This document shows positions 55,620 through 64,000 of a DNA stretch of 64,000 bases, in pieces; within the stretch, counting starts at the first letter, position 1, and each line of letters opens with the position of its first letter. Location: positions 156,584-220,583 of the forward strand of contig CALKXY010000014.1 of the NCBI GenBank assembly GCA_938003545.1. Direction: 5' to 3'. A model generated the notes under the pieces. It did no database searches. It saw nothing but the letters and a program-made list of their open reading frames with translations, and was not told where the DNA came from. Both the position numbers and the translations under genes were made by a program. Source of the DNA: an uncultured Caulobacterales bacterium. GTDB taxonomy: Bacteria > Pseudomonadota > Alphaproteobacteria > Caulobacterales > Maricaulaceae.

Positions 55620-56783
55620 TTAAACGGATGAACCCGTTTTCGCAACCTGCTTTTGTGGTGCATTCCAGTTCTTAATGAAACGTCCGCCCGGCACTTCAAC
55701 GAAACGTTGGGTCATATGCGACACGAAAATTACGACCGTTAGATATAAAACCAACCAAGCATCACCTTCCCACCCCGTCGGCAGTTTCCCTGTCAAACGT
55801 TCGATAATGATTGCAAACCCGATCGCGACAATCACATGTGTGAGATAGACCGAATAGGAAATTTTCGCGAGATAGCGGAATACACGTTGGGACATAAACT
55901 GCGATACCGCACCGCCATCACAGGCAAAAATGAGAATAAAAACAAAAATTACTGGCCCAACCAGGAATTGTCCACGTCCACCCGCATAAATTACAAAGGT
56001 CGTACTGGCAGCAATGAGGATAAGTTCAATAACCGTAAAGGCAGGTTTTGAAATGCGTTTAAGACGAGGTCGGAACTTCTCAAAACTTACTGCGGCTAAG
56101 ACACCTACAAAAAACCCTGCCAAACAGCGCCAAAACCCGTAGTCATGCGTAATGTTCATATCTGGCTTAACAAACGACAAAGCCATATAAATCAGCCCAA
56201 CCAGAACTGCGATAAGTAAAAAATCAAAGGTTCGCTTTGGTTTACGCCATAACATCATGGCGGCAAAAACAATATAGGTGCAAAACTCCGCCCCTATTGT
56301 CCAACTAGGTGGATTGAAGGTTAAGCTATCAGATAGGCCCAATGCATGAGTCAGCGTCATGTGCTGAAATAATGATGACCAGCCGTCCGTTGCGCCCGAT
56401 TCGAATGGGAGAATCTCACCCGGTGTTAACTCAGCAAGCCCAACTTTATGAGCTACTACACGAAGGACAGCAAAAGCTACGAATACAACCAGCATAAACA
56501 GGTGAAGCGGATATAGTCTCGCGAAACGCCGCTTCATAAACACCCCGACCGCGGCAGCGTCATCCAATCGTTCTGAATATAAACGCCACATCAAGAAACC
56601 TGAAAGCGCGAAGAACAAATCAATAATAACGGGGCCATTATCAAAGAAAGCCCATGTGTTTGGATGGCTTAACCAAATCGTGTGATAAAGCGCAACAAAT
56701 ACAGCCAACAGACCACGAAAACCGTCTAGGGCCGCGTAATAGTCACGTGCAGTGTCAGTCTTATTTAAACCAGCCATCTTCAT
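55620..56783 (-). CDS. Acyltransferase 3 family membrane protein (OafA/YrhL type)
   Basis: A 387-residue protein of about 10 membrane helices. YYAALDGFRGLLAVFVALYHTIWLS and GPVIIDLFFALSGFLMWRLY are the family signature, with the catalytic His in ALYHT. Such enzymes add acyl groups to surface polysaccharides or other extracellular molecules; the target is unknown. It lies 9 bp upstream of queF. Confidence 0.86.
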   Translation of the reverse strand: MKMAGLNKTDTARDYYAALDGFRGLLAVFVALYHTIWLSHPNTWAFFDNGPVIIDLFFALSGFLMWRLYSERLDDAAAVGVFMKRRFARLYPLHLFMLVVFVAFAVLRVVAHKVGLAELTPGEILPFESGATDGWSSLFQHMTLTHALGLSDSLTFNPPSWTIGAEFCTYIVFAAMMLWRKPKRTFDFLLIAVLVGLIYMALSFVKPDMNITHDYGFWRCLAGFFVGVLAAVSFEKFRPRLKRISKPAFTVIELILIAASTTFVIYAGGRGQFLVGPVIFVFILIFACDGGAVSQFMSQRVFRYLAKISYSVYLTHVIVAIGFAIIIERLTGKLPTGWEGDAWLVLYLTVVIFVSHMTQRFVEVPGGRFIKNWNAPQKQVAKTGSSV

Positions 56784-56844
56784 GGTAAGGTGTAATACAC
56801 ACGCTATGCCAAGATCGCGTTAATTCAGTCACACTTTCCTGTGA

Positions 56845-57606
56845 CTAGATATAGCGATGCGCCCAAGCCGCCAGAACATGAGCAACATATTCTGCATCGG
56901 CAGGGTTTCTCAACAATAAATGGTCCGCACCATCCAAACTCACAAAACTCTTGGGGTGCTTTGCATGGCGATAAATATGAGAGGCATTATCTATTCCAAC
57001 AACGCGGTCTTGCGGCGAGTGAAATATAAGAAGGCCTCTGTCTAAATTACTGATTTCTTTTGCAATATCATGGTTTTCAATATCTTCTAAAAACTGTTCT
57101 TTGATAACAAAAGGTCGTCCGCCGAGAAGGACTTTCGCCTCGCCCTCTTCTACGATCTCTTCCAATTGATCTGCAAATTGGTGAACGATGTGCGTTGTAT
57201 CGCAGGGGCTGCCAATCGTGGCGACCGCTTTGACTTGTGGAATTTCGTCAGCAACCTTTAACGCCGCAGTTCCGCCAAAACTATGACCGATCAACACACA
57301 AGGCGGGCCATAATTTTCCGCCATAAACTTAGCAGCTTGGCGAATATCTTCGCAATTTGAGCTAAAATTTGTGTCGGAAAAATTGCCTTCACTTTCCCCA
57401 AGCCCCGTAAAGTCAAAGCGCAACATACCGAAGCCGTCTTCGACTAAGCTGCGCGATATCGTACGGATGGGCTTTAGGTCTTTTCCGATAGAGAACCCAT
57501 GCGCAAAGAGAACCCAAGACTTAACCTTGCCGTCTTCAGGGCTATCAATTTTAGCCGAAAGCGTATCGCCAAATGCGCCCTTAAATGAAACTTTTTCGCT
57601 TGGCAT
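56845..57606 (-). CDS. Alpha/beta hydrolase
   Basis: A 253-residue serine hydrolase. The oxyanion region FAHGFSIGKDLK, the nucleophile VLIGHSFGGTAALK, the Asp in HSPQDRVVG and the His in DGADHLL make a complete triad. Similar hydrolases are often fused to an OsmC domain; here only the hydrolase is present. Its start overlaps the stop of the small membrane protein gene by 1 bp (TAATG). The substrate is unknown. Confidence 0.83.
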   Translation of the reverse strand: MPSEKVSFKGAFGDTLSAKIDSPEDGKVKSWVLFAHGFSIGKDLKPIRTISRSLVEDGFGMLRFDFTGLGESEGNFSDTNFSSNCEDIRQAAKFMAENYGPPCVLIGHSFGGTAALKVADEIPQVKAVATIGSPCDTTHIVHQFADQLEEIVEEGEAKVLLGGRPFVIKEQFLEDIENHDIAKEISNLDRGLLIFHSPQDRVVGIDNASHIYRHAKHPKSFVSLDGADHLLLRNPADAEYVAHVLAAWAHRYI

Positions 57607-57992
57607 TATGTCCCCACCACGGCGCGATCACCCAACATATACTGGATGACATCAGAATAATCGAAAATGAGCGATATAAAAATCACAAGCATTGCAACGC
57701 GAACAAATCTTCCGATCCAAATTCTCTCAGGGTGCGCTTTCCGTGTTTTCCAAAGATAAGCAAGAAGCGGTGTCCAAAAAATTACATGTGCCAAGCCCAG
57801 AATACGCGTGTAACCATATTCTTGAAACAACGCGGACATCAAAATCACATTCAAACCCATGACTATGATCATCACGCGTGGACGCCAATCTTTGAACGCT
57901 AGTGGGACCGCCGCGACATGCAATAGAGCCATGATCGTCAACCAAATGACAACCCAAAGCGGTTGCGACATCATATGTTCGTTCATCGTCAT
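57606..57992 (-). CDS. Small membrane protein, unknown
   Basis: The 128-residue protein has four hydrophobic segments (WVVIWLTIMALLHVAAVPLA, VMIIVMGLNVILMSALF, ILGLAHVIFWTPLLAYLW, VAMLVIFISLIFDYSD). No family was recognised. Its stop overlaps the hydrolase start, so they are coupled. It lies 32 bp after the DHH phosphoesterase gene. Confidence 0.7.
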   Translation of the reverse strand: MTMNEHMMSQPLWVVIWLTIMALLHVAAVPLAFKDWRPRVMIIVMGLNVILMSALFQEYGYTRILGLAHVIFWTPLLAYLWKTRKAHPERIWIGRFVRVAMLVIFISLIFDYSDVIQYMLGDRAVVGT

Positions 57993-58024
57993 TTTGAGCT
58001 CCCTTTGGAAGCAAGCCTAAACCG

Positions 58025-58966
58025 TTAGAACGCGCTCTGAAAGGCCTCAATAAAGTGATTGAGATCACTTTCAGGTAAGTGGTTTATACCCGCGGCCGCC
58101 GAACGGCCACCGCCAGTTTCAAATTGTAGCGCCAGAGTGTCTGCGCCCGAACGCCTAGAAATTGGCGCGCGGATCGACACAAGGAACCCCCCATTTTGTT
58201 CCGTTAAAATCGCATGTGCACGATCTGGGTTTTCTTGCGCAAGCTGATTCCCAAACATTCCAGATACCCGGCGCGACGCCGCAGCATCAGGAAGAACACG
58301 TATTTCGCCCATTGCTTTCGAGAATAAAACCTTAGACTGGTCAGCAAAGGCGAAGTCTTCAAAATATCCGTCCGTCAGCGTTTCAATAACGTCAGGTTTT
58401 GATGAGATAAACGCCATCGGAGTCGGAAAACCTGCCATTTCACGATAAAGGTCCGCAGGGTGAAAATGAAGGTCCGCTTCTGTACCGCCATAACCATTAT
58501 AATTCAACATCTCGCCGAGCTCGCGAAGGTTAGACAATGGTAGATCCCTGCCTTGAGCGAGTCGTTCCGCCATGGCTGGGAAGTTATCACCATAGCATCC
58601 CGCAATCGCCCAAGCGCGATGCGCGCCATCCAAATAACGATCAACAAGAACGGCCGTGCAAATCTCACTTGCCGTATTGATATGGGCATCCAAGAGCGGA
58701 TGCTTGATTTCGTCACCCGCATTATGATGGTCAAAATATTGAACAGATGCACCGGAATCGAGAATACGAGATAAATCATCCGCGTTTGACCGCATAGAGA
58801 TGTCTAAAACGGTAACCCGATCCCCTGCATTCGTTTCAACACGGTCCAACAATGTGATGTCACGCTTACGCCCAGTGACTAACGTCGCGTCGCGCGGGTC
58901 ACTCAGGCGCAATTGGACAAGCGATAGGATACCATCCGCATCACCGTTAAAGACATCATAGTCCAC
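58025..58966 (-). CDS. DHH-family phosphoesterase
   Basis: The 313-residue protein has DHH motif I in FNGDADGILS (residues 6-15) and DHH itself in FDHHNAGD (79-81), then a DHHA1-type end with FETGGGRSAAAGINHLP. Members of the NrnA branch cut nanoRNA and can dephosphorylate pAp. The start is a GTG preceded by GAGGG. It is the last gene of the cysD-cysNC operon, only 3 bp after cysNC, so a pAp phosphatase role (replacing CysQ) is an attractive inference. It could instead be a plain exonuclease. Confidence 0.8.
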   Translation of the reverse strand: MDYDVFNGDADGILSLVQLRLSDPRDATLVTGRKRDITLLDRVETNAGDRVTVLDISMRSNADDLSRILDSGASVQYFDHHNAGDEIKHPLLDAHINTASEICTAVLVDRYLDGAHRAWAIAGCYGDNFPAMAERLAQGRDLPLSNLRELGEMLNYNGYGGTEADLHFHPADLYREMAGFPTPMAFISSKPDVIETLTDGYFEDFAFADQSKVLFSKAMGEIRVLPDAAASRRVSGMFGNQLAQENPDRAHAILTEQNGGFLVSIRAPISRRSGADTLALQFETGGGRSAAAGINHLPESDLNHFIEAFQSAF

Positions 58967-58969
58967 GAA

Positions 58970-60883
58970 TTATCCCTCGCCGACATTAAAGAAGCCGCGT
59001 TCGGAGAGATGATCGACAATAAGGTCCGCAGCCTCTTCAGCACTCATTTTGACCGTATCAACGATAATTTCGGGATTCTCAGGATGTTCGTAATCTGAAT
59101 CGATCCCCGTGAAGTTCTTAATTTCACCAGCGCGGGCGCGAGCGTAAAGACCTTTCACATCCCGAGCCTCTGCAACATCCAACGGCGTATTGACGTATAT
59201 TTCAATAAACTCACCATCTTCTAGCAACTCTCGCGCCATTTGACGTTCAGCACGATAAGGCGAAATAAAGCTCGCCATAGTGATAAGACCCGCATCGACC
59301 ATAAGTTTAGCGACCTCGCCAATCCTGCGTATATTTTCAATACGGTCCGCTTTTGAGAAGTTGAGATCACGATTCAGGCCGTGACGTACATTATCGCCGT
59401 CCAACGTATATGTATGACGCCCCATATCCATCAGACGTTTATCAACAAGATTAGCAATCGTAGATTTACCCGAGCCAGAGAGCCCCGTAAACCAAAGGAG
59501 AGCTGGCTTCTGGCCCTTCTGCTCTGATCTAGCAGCTTTATTGACGTCTAAATCTTGCCAGAGCACGTTTTTCGCGCGGCGCAGCGAGAAATTTAACATA
59601 CCTGCGCCAATCGTCTCATGCGTTTGACGGTCAATGAGGATAAAGGCGCCCGTGGCGCGATTGTCGCTATAAGGATCAAAAGCTATCGGTGCGTTTAGAC
59701 TCAGCGTGACGACACCAATCTCATTCAATTCAAGCGTATTTGCTGCGACTTGAGAAAAATCATTAATATCAATACGATGTTTGAGCTTACTAACCTTAGC
59801 AGGAATCGTTTTATTACCCGTTTTTAGTAAATATTCGCGTCCAGGGAACAATCTCTGCTCCGCCATCCAGATAACTTGCGCCTGAAATTGATCCGCTTGC
59901 TCCGCAGGTGCGTCCGTTTTGCAAATTATATCCCCGCGCGAGATATCAATCTCGTCTTTAAGGGTTAGCGTGACCGCCATATCTTCGCGTGCAATCTTAC
60001 GATTACCATCAAATGTCACGATGTCTTTGACCGTTGAGCGTTTGCCAGACGGCACGACGATAATGTCATCCCCAACTTCGACGGTCCCAGATGCAATCGT
60101 GCCGCTAAAACCACGGAAATCGAGATTAGGGCGATTAACCCACTGTACTGGCAATCGGAACGGCGCGTTCAACGTACCGCCGTCAACATCCGCCGTTTCA
60201 AGATACTCAAGAAGCGTTGGGCCATGATACCAACACGTATTTTCAGATGGTGTGATGACATTATCGCCTTCAAGCGCAGACATTGGAATACAGACAATAT
60301 CCGCAAAACCGAGGTCCGCCGCAAACTCGCGAAAGCTGGCGTCAATCTCATTGAAAGCCCGCTGATCAAAATCAAGCAAGTCCATCTTATTAACGGCGAC
60401 GACAACGTGGCGAATACCGAGTAACGAAGCGATAAAGGCGTGACGACGCGTTTGCTCCTGAACACCGTAACGCGCATCAATCAACAGAACCGCGACATCA
60501 GCCGTAGATGCACCCGTCGCCATATTACGTGTATATTGAACATGTCCGGGTGTATCCGCGACAATAAATTTACGTTTGTCCGTTGAGAAAAAACGATAAG
60601 CAACATCAATAGTGATACCCTGCTCTCGTTCCGCTGCAAGGCCATCCACGAGAAGTGCCAAGTCAATACGGTCGCCTTGAGTCCCAGATTTTTTACTGTC
60701 TTTTTCTATGCTTGCGAGTTGATCCTCATAGATCAATTTTGAATCATAAAGCAGTCGACCAATGAGCGTTGATTTACCATCATCCACGCTACCGCAGGTG
60801 ATAAAGCGAAGATAAGACTTATTTTCCTGCGCCCGTAAATAGGCGTGAATATCAGTCGCGATAAGATCATCATGATGGGCCAT
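58970..60883 (-). CDS. cysNC: Bifunctional sulfate adenylyltransferase subunit 1 / adenylylsulfate kinase
   Basis: A 637-residue fusion. Residues 20-440 are the CysN GTPase: P-loop [36 protein letters not shown] and NKMDL. Residues 455-637 are the CysC kinase: P-loop [22 protein letters not shown] and [43 protein letters not shown]. The product makes PAPS from sulfate and ATP with CysD. Its start overlaps the cysD stop by one base (TAATG). Fused CysNC is common in alphaproteobacteria. Confidence 0.96.
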   Translation of the reverse strand: MAHHDDLIATDIHAYLRAQENKSYLRFITCGSVDDGKSTLIGRLLYDSKLIYEDQLASIEKDSKKSGTQGDRIDLALLVDGLAAEREQGITIDVAYRFFSTDKRKFIVADTPGHVQYTRNMATGASTADVAVLLIDARYGVQEQTRRHAFIASLLGIRHVVVAVNKMDLLDFDQRAFNEIDASFREFAADLGFADIVCIPMSALEGDNVITPSENTCWYHGPTLLEYLETADVDGGTLNAPFRLPVQWVNRPNLDFRGFSGTIASGTVEVGDDIIVVPSGKRSTVKDIVTFDGNRKIAREDMAVTLTLKDEIDISRGDIICKTDAPAEQADQFQAQVIWMAEQRLFPGREYLLKTGNKTIPAKVSKLKHRIDINDFSQVAANTLELNEIGVVTLSLNAPIAFDPYSDNRATGAFILIDRQTHETIGAGMLNFSLRRAKNVLWQDLDVNKAARSEQKGQKPALLWFTGLSGSGKSTIANLVDKRLMDMGRHTYTLDGDNVRHGLNRDLNFSKADRIENIRRIGEVAKLMVDAGLITMASFISPYRAERQMARELLEDGEFIEIYVNTPLDVAEARDVKGLYARARAGEIKNFTGIDSDYEHPENPEIIVDTVKMSAEEAADLIVDHLSERGFFNVGEG

Positions 60884-61989
60884 TAGAAATACCCTTCCTG
60901 TTTTTTCTGCTCCATTGACGCGCCTGCATCCGAGTCAATAACTCGGCCTTGACGTTCACTTGTCGTGGTCAGCAGCATTTCTTGGATAACGTCAGGCAAG
61001 GTAACAGCTTCGCTTTCGACCGCTCCCGTTAACGGGTAACAGCCAAGCGTGCGGAAACGTACCATCTTCTCTTCGATTTTATCGTCAGGTCCAATCGGCA
61101 TGCGATCATCATCGACCATTATCAATACGCCGTCTTTTTCGACAACAGGACGTTTTTTAGACAGATATAAATCAGGAATGGGAACATTTTCACGCTCGAT
61201 GTATTGCCAGATATCCAGCTCAGTCCAATTAGACAGTGGGAATACCCGCATACTTTCATTCTTGTGAACGCGCGTATTATAAATATTCCAAAGCTCAGGA
61301 CGCTGGTTTTTGGCATCCCAGCGGTGATTCTCTGATCTGAAAGAGAAAATACGTTCTTTTGCGCGAGACTTTTCTTCATCACGGCGCGCACCGCCAAAAG
61401 CCGCGTCAAATTTATGCTTATCCAGAGCCTGTTTAAGCCCCTGCGTTTTCATCACATCGGTATGTACAGCCGACCCATGCGTAAAGGGCCCCATGCCTTG
61501 ATCAACACCGTCTTGGTTGATGTGAACAATCAACTCCATACCGACCTCTTTTGCACGGCGGTCACGAAACTCGATCATTTCCTTGAACTTCCAAGTCGTA
61601 TCGACATGCATCAGAGGAAATGGCGGCGGCGAAGGATAGAAAGCCTTTTGCGCCAAATGCAGCATCACAGAACTGTCTTTACCAACAGAATATAGCATTA
61701 CGGGGTTTTCGCATTGGCTGGCGACTTCTCGCATAATATGTATGCTCTCGGCCTCTAATCGGTCGAGATGTGTCATCCGTAAAGCGTCGCGACCATCAGC
61801 TTCTGATTCCAAATTAGCCAATTTATTCATGGCCGCATCCATTGTCTTGATCGTCATTTGTCCGCCTTCGCGTAGTCGGGCGACCCCTTTACCGTCATTA
61901 AACAGCTTACGAGATAAGGTTGAGACGGATTGACCCGAACGGTCAGACAGCGCGTCAACGCGGGTGAGGAAGGTTTCTATTAGGCTCAT
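60883..61989 (-). CDS. cysD: Sulfate adenylyltransferase subunit 2 with N-terminal HTH-like domain
   Basis: Residues 72 to 368 are a complete Cys[20 protein letters not shown], the PP-loop [35 protein letters not shown] and [18 protein letters not shown]. CysD activates sulfate to APS with the CysN GTPase. Residues 1-71 are an extra domain not found in ordinary CysD (about 300 residues). It starts [18 protein letters not shown] and has [20 protein letters not shown], an alphaproteobacterial phage-repressor-like helix-turn-helix pattern. The frame is open throughout. The ATG at 61989 is preferred because it leaves the promoter and palindromes outside the gene; a GTG at 62082 lies inside a palindrome and is rejected. 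Starting at the Met before THLDRL would give a normal CysD, but no ribosome site is there. Confidence 0.88.
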   Translation of the reverse strand: MSLIETFLTRVDALSDRSGQSVSTLSRKLFNDGKGVARLREGGQMTIKTMDAAMNKLANLESEADGRDALRMTHLDRLEAESIHIMREVASQCENPVMLYSVGKDSSVMLHLAQKAFYPSPPPFPLMHVDTTWKFKEMIEFRDRRAKEVGMELIVHINQDGVDQGMGPFTHGSAVHTDVMKTQGLKQALDKHKFDAAFGGARRDEEKSRAKERIFSFRSENHRWDAKNQRPELWNIYNTRVHKNESMRVFPLSNWTELDIWQYIERENVPIPDLYLSKKRPVVEKDGVLIMVDDDRMPIGPDDKIEEKMVRFRTLGCYPLTGAVESEAVTLPDVIQEMLLTTTSERQGRVIDSDAGASMEQKKQEGYF

Positions 61990-62008
61990 GGCTAACTCTG
62001 ATTGCGGC

Positions 62009-62024
62009 GTGGGACCGATCCCAC
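62009..62024. promoter_or_regulatory. Palindromic operator, promoter-proximal copy
   Basis: GTGGGACCGATCCCAC: 6-bp arms GTGGGA/TCCCAC around CCGA. It lies 20 bp upstream of the cysD ATG and covers about +1 to +16 of the predicted transcript. The arms are identical to those of the copy 58 bp further upstream. Confidence 0.7.
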
Positions 62025-62031
62025 AAATCTG

Positions 62032-62060
62032 CAAATATGCAAAACTCCATGCGCCGTCAA
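62032..62060 (-). promoter_or_regulatory. Promoter of the cysD operon
   Basis: On the minus strand TTGACG and TATTTG lie 17 bp apart, between the two palindromes. The -35 matches consensus at five of six positions. The downstream palindrome sits on the predicted start of transcription and the upstream one ends 7 bp before the -35 box, so either could repress or activate. Confidence 0.6.
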
Positions 62061-62066
62061 TAAGAA

Positions 62067-62082
62067 GTGGGATACATCCCAC
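62067..62082. promoter_or_regulatory. Palindromic operator, distal copy
   Basis: GTGGGATACATCCCAC: the same arms as the downstream copy with a different 4-base centre (TACA). Two copies of the same arm pair upstream of one gene point to a sequence-specific dimer; CysD's own extra domain is the obvious candidate. Confidence 0.7.
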
Positions 62083-62114
62083 TCACATAAATGTTAGACG
62101 TACTGCTAAAAGTG

Positions 62115-62142
62115 TTGCACCGCGCGTAGGCTTTGATATGTC
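62115..62142 (+). promoter_or_regulatory. Possible promoter of tRNA-Leu
   Basis: TTGCAC and TATGTC are 16 bp apart, the -10 ending 12 bp before the tRNA. Boxes are moderate. It shares the 165-bp divergent region with cysD. Confidence 0.4.
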
Positions 62143-62154
62143 GTCTTTTCCGCT

Positions 62155-62241
62155 GCGGGCGTGGTGGAATTGGTAGACACGCAAGACTTAAAATCTTGTT
62201 CCAGTAATGGAGTGCGGGTTCGATTCCCGCCGCCCGCACCA
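62155..62241 (+). tRNA. tRNA-Leu (UAA)
   Basis: GCGGGCG pairs with CGCCCGC, discriminator A, encoded CCA. The anticodon loop CTTAAAA gives TAA. A long variable arm and the T arm GCGGG-TTCGATT-CCCGC mark a class II leucine tRNA. Length 87 nt. Confidence 0.96.
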
Positions 62242-62252
62242 AATTCCCTTAC

Positions 62253-62993
62253 TTACGCTTTACGTAAATCTGAAATTAAAGCCTCAATCTCGATTTTCAC
62301 ATCCATCAAGACGGCTTCATCTTGACCACGTGCCACAAAATTTATCCCACGTAGCTCTTCATTGAACCATGGATAGCTCCCGATAGACACACCTGGATAA
62401 TCCGCTTCTATTGCAGCCAACCGTGCCGCCGCGTCGCCCTCACCAATATCAGACGCGCTAACCGTAATTTGATAAACCTTAGCTCCGCCTTGGATTCTGT
62501 GCGTTATATCAGACAACATCCCACGCATAATCTGCGGCACACCTGCAAGGGTGAACACATTTCGTGTTTGGAATCCCGGGGCTTGGCTAACGGGATTATC
62601 GATTAAGGATGCACCATCTGGAATGCGCGCCATACGGCGGCGAGCTTCATTAAGCTCCGCATCAGAATACCTCTGACGCAACGCGTTCAAAGCATCTTCC
62701 CTTTCGGATATACCCAAATCAAAAGCAGCAGCGATACAATCCGCGGTAATATCATCATGTGTTGGGCCGATACCGCCCGTCGTAAAGACATAATCATAGC
62801 CTTCCGAAAACGACCTGACAGAATCGCGAATCGTATCGGCATCATCCGCCAGAATACGAGCTTCGCGGACTTGAACACCCAAGGGTCCTAGGAATTTTGC
62901 AATTTCGGCTAAATTCGTATCTTGCGTTCTGCCTGAAAGAAGCTCGTCACCAATGAGAAGTATGCCTGCCGTTACTGTTTTTCGCTGTGTCAT
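62253..62993 (-). CDS. MoCF-domain (CinA N-terminal-like) protein
   Basis: The 246-residue protein has a molybdopterin-binding-type fold: AGILLIGDELLSGRTQDTNLAEIAKFLG, YVFTTGGIGPTHDDITADCIAAAF and PGFQTRNVFTLAGVPQIMRGM. It corresponds to the N-terminal half of CinA, a nucleotide pyrophosphatase-like domain; the C-terminal deamidase domain is absent. The start MTQRKTVTAG is chosen over a longer one that overlaps the map region. Role uncertain. Confidence 0.83.
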   Translation of the reverse strand: MTQRKTVTAGILLIGDELLSGRTQDTNLAEIAKFLGPLGVQVREARILADDADTIRDSVRSFSEGYDYVFTTGGIGPTHDDITADCIAAAFDLGISEREDALNALRQRYSDAELNEARRRMARIPDGASLIDNPVSQAPGFQTRNVFTLAGVPQIMRGMLSDITHRIQGGAKVYQITVSASDIGEGDAAARLAAIEADYPGVSIGSYPWFNEELRGINFVARGQDEAVLMDVKIEIEALISDLRKA

Positions 62994-63058
62994 GCTTGCG
63001 CGGGTACAACTCTGCATTTCTGGTGGCAACAGGACAAAGAGCGCCCTATATCACCTTC

Positions 63059-63880
63059 ATGAATTATATTGATGCAGCAGACGCCCCCGACCTTCGCGAC
63101 GGTGCGATTAAAATACACGGCCCTGCCGACTTTGAAGGCATGCGTAAAGCTGGAAACCTCGCGGCGCGCTGCCTCGACCTCTTGGCCCCAATGGTCAAAC
63201 CTGGCGTAACAACTGCAGAATTAGACCGTGCCTCGATGGAATTTATCCTCGACCACGGCGGCGTACCCGCCTGCTTGGGCTATCGGGGATATCAACATAC
63301 AGTCTGCACATCGGTAAATCATGTTGTTTGCCACGGCATTCCAAATGACAAACCGTTAAAAGGCGGCGATATTGTGAACATCGACGTGACCGCCATAGTT
63401 GACGGCTGGCATGGTGACACATCGCGGATGTACCCCGTTGGCGAAGTCAACCGCCGCGCAGAGCGCCTCACGCAAATCACATATGATTCGCTCATGCTAG
63501 GCATTGCTGCCGTTAAACCCGGCGCGACGACAGGCGATATAGGGTATGCAATTCAGAAATTTGCCGAGGGTGAACGCTGTTCAGTTGTGACGGATTTTTG
63601 TGGGCATGGCTTGGGCAAACTCTTCCATGATAGCCCCAATATTCTGCATTATGGTCGACCAGGTGAAGGCGAAGTCCTGCGTGAGGGCATGTTCTTCACG
63701 ATCGAACCTATGATTAATCTGGGTCGCCCAGACGTAAAAGTCCTATCTGATGGATGGACAGCCGTCACACGTGACCGCAAACTGACGGCTCAATTCGAAC
63801 ACTCCATTGGCGTGACAGCGACAGGGTGCGAGATTTTCACAACATCTCCAATTGGATTGCATTGCCCGCCTTATCTCTAA
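63059..63880 (+). CDS. map: Methionine aminopeptidase type I
   Basis: Removes the initiator methionine. Metal ligands lie in [20 protein letters not shown] (two Asp), [12 protein letters not shown] (His), [10 protein letters not shown] (Glu) and QFEHSIGVT (Glu). From the ATG at 63059 it has 273 residues; an earlier frame start would add 24 and overlap the MoCF gene. radC follows and overlaps its end. Confidence 0.95.
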   Translation: MNYIDAADAPDLRDGAIKIHGPADFEGMRKAGNLAARCLDLLAPMVKPGVTTAELDRASMEFILDHGGVPACLGYRGYQHTVCTSVNHVVCHGIPNDKPLKGGDIVNIDVTAIVDGWHGDTSRMYPVGEVNRRAERLTQITYDSLMLGIAAVKPGATTGDIGYAIQKFAEGERCSVVTDFCGHGLGKLFHDSPNILHYGRPGEGEVLREGMFFTIEPMINLGRPDVKVLSDGWTAVTRDRKLTAQFEHSIGVTATGCEIFTTSPIGLHCPPYL

Positions 63881-64000
63881 GCCGCCTACACCCAAGCCGC
63901 ATTACGCAGACCATCGCAGCCGCTTACGCGTGCGATTCCGTGACGCAGGCCCCAGCGCCTTGCAAGAATATGAGTTGCTTGAGCTGTTCTTATTCAATTC
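63852..64000 (+). CDS. radC: DNA repair protein RadC, N-terminal fragment
   Basis: The frame encodes [18 protein letters not shown], then [14 protein letters not shown], the RadC/MPN N-terminal helix-hairpin region. The gene runs off the right edge. The start is unclear: a TTG at 63852 inside map is the only in-frame candidate seen after an upstream stop. RadC-type proteins are putative JAMM peptidases rather than proven repair enzymes. Confidence 0.72.
   Translation, partial: MDCIARLISKPPTPKPHYADHRSRLRVRFRDAGPSALQEYELLELFLFN

Noticed and set aside
61990..62082. GTG at 62082 as the start of cysD
   Set aside because: It lies inside the distal palindrome and upstream of the promoter found here; the extra 31 residues show no pattern.

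Overview
The window is a gene-dense stretch of an alphaproteobacterial chromosome of moderate GC. No phage, insertion sequence, CRISPR array or rRNA was seen. The class is supported by several markers: Shemin-type hemA, an NDUFS4-like complex I accessory subunit, a CBP3-type bc1 chaperone, the merR-ihfA-fabH-plsX gene order, a Bpt-type aminoacyl transferase and a RibBA with a degenerate second domain. The set resembles marine Hyphomonadales/Maricaulales/Caulobacterales relatives, but the order and genus are a guess.

Layout. 0-9.4 kb (mostly minus): guaA (partial), rsmB, guaB, rlmE, a Ppx/GppA phosphatase, a SulP anion transporter, a DUF442 phosphatase-like protein and transketolase. 9.4-13 kb (plus): cysK, metC and a CE15-like esterase lipoprotein behind a 16-bp perfect palindrome. 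13-24.3 kb (minus): tRNA-Arg, NDUFS4-like protein, HerA-like ATPase, tRNA-Pro(UGG), DUF192 protein, tRNA-Glu, recJ, alaC, a lipoprotein, argC, rplM-rpsI with promoter and terminator, ctaA, tRNA-Pro(GGG), merR and ihfA. 24.4-35.7 kb: fabH-plsX, the CBP3-like chaperone, bamE, then thiL-nusB-ribH-ribBA-ribE-ribD'-nrdR, rraB, glyA and hemA. 35.8-45.7 kb (mostly plus): hemB, an SLC13 carrier, bpt, a TRAP transporter (dctP-dctQ-dctM), lemA and an M48 protease. 45.7-58 kb: an aldolase, a 570-bp non-coding interval rich in inverted repeats, asd, two tandem secreted paralogues, a DUF2799 lipoprotein, a patatin-like lipase, an unknown polytopic membrane protein, a GYF_2 protein with a Cas2/VapD-like tail, gamma-carbonic anhydrase, cysE, queF, an acyltransferase and an alpha/beta hydrolase. 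58-62.1 kb (minus): the sulfate-activation operon cysD-cysNC-DHH phosphoesterase. 62.15-64 kb: tRNA-Leu, a MoCF-domain protein, map and the start of radC.

Sulfur metabolism recurs. Sulfate activation (CysD, CysNC), serine acetylation (CysE), cysteine synthesis (CysK) and cystathionine cleavage (MetC) are all present, with a SulP transporter that may carry sulfate. The most unusual locus is the cysD operon. CysD carries an extra N-terminal domain of about 70 residues that resembles a phage-repressor-like helix-turn-helix. Its promoter is bracketed by two identical-arm 16-bp palindromes (GTGGGA-N4-TCCCAC), one just upstream of the -35 and one at the predicted start of transcription. The simplest reading is a sulfate adenylyltransferase subunit that regulates its own operon. 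The last gene is a DHH phosphoesterase that could remove pAp, the by-product of PAPS use.

The riboflavin cluster is also odd. Its RibD has only the reductase domain, and the GTP cyclohydrolase II half of RibBA lacks the zinc cysteines, so two pathway steps must be encoded elsewhere.
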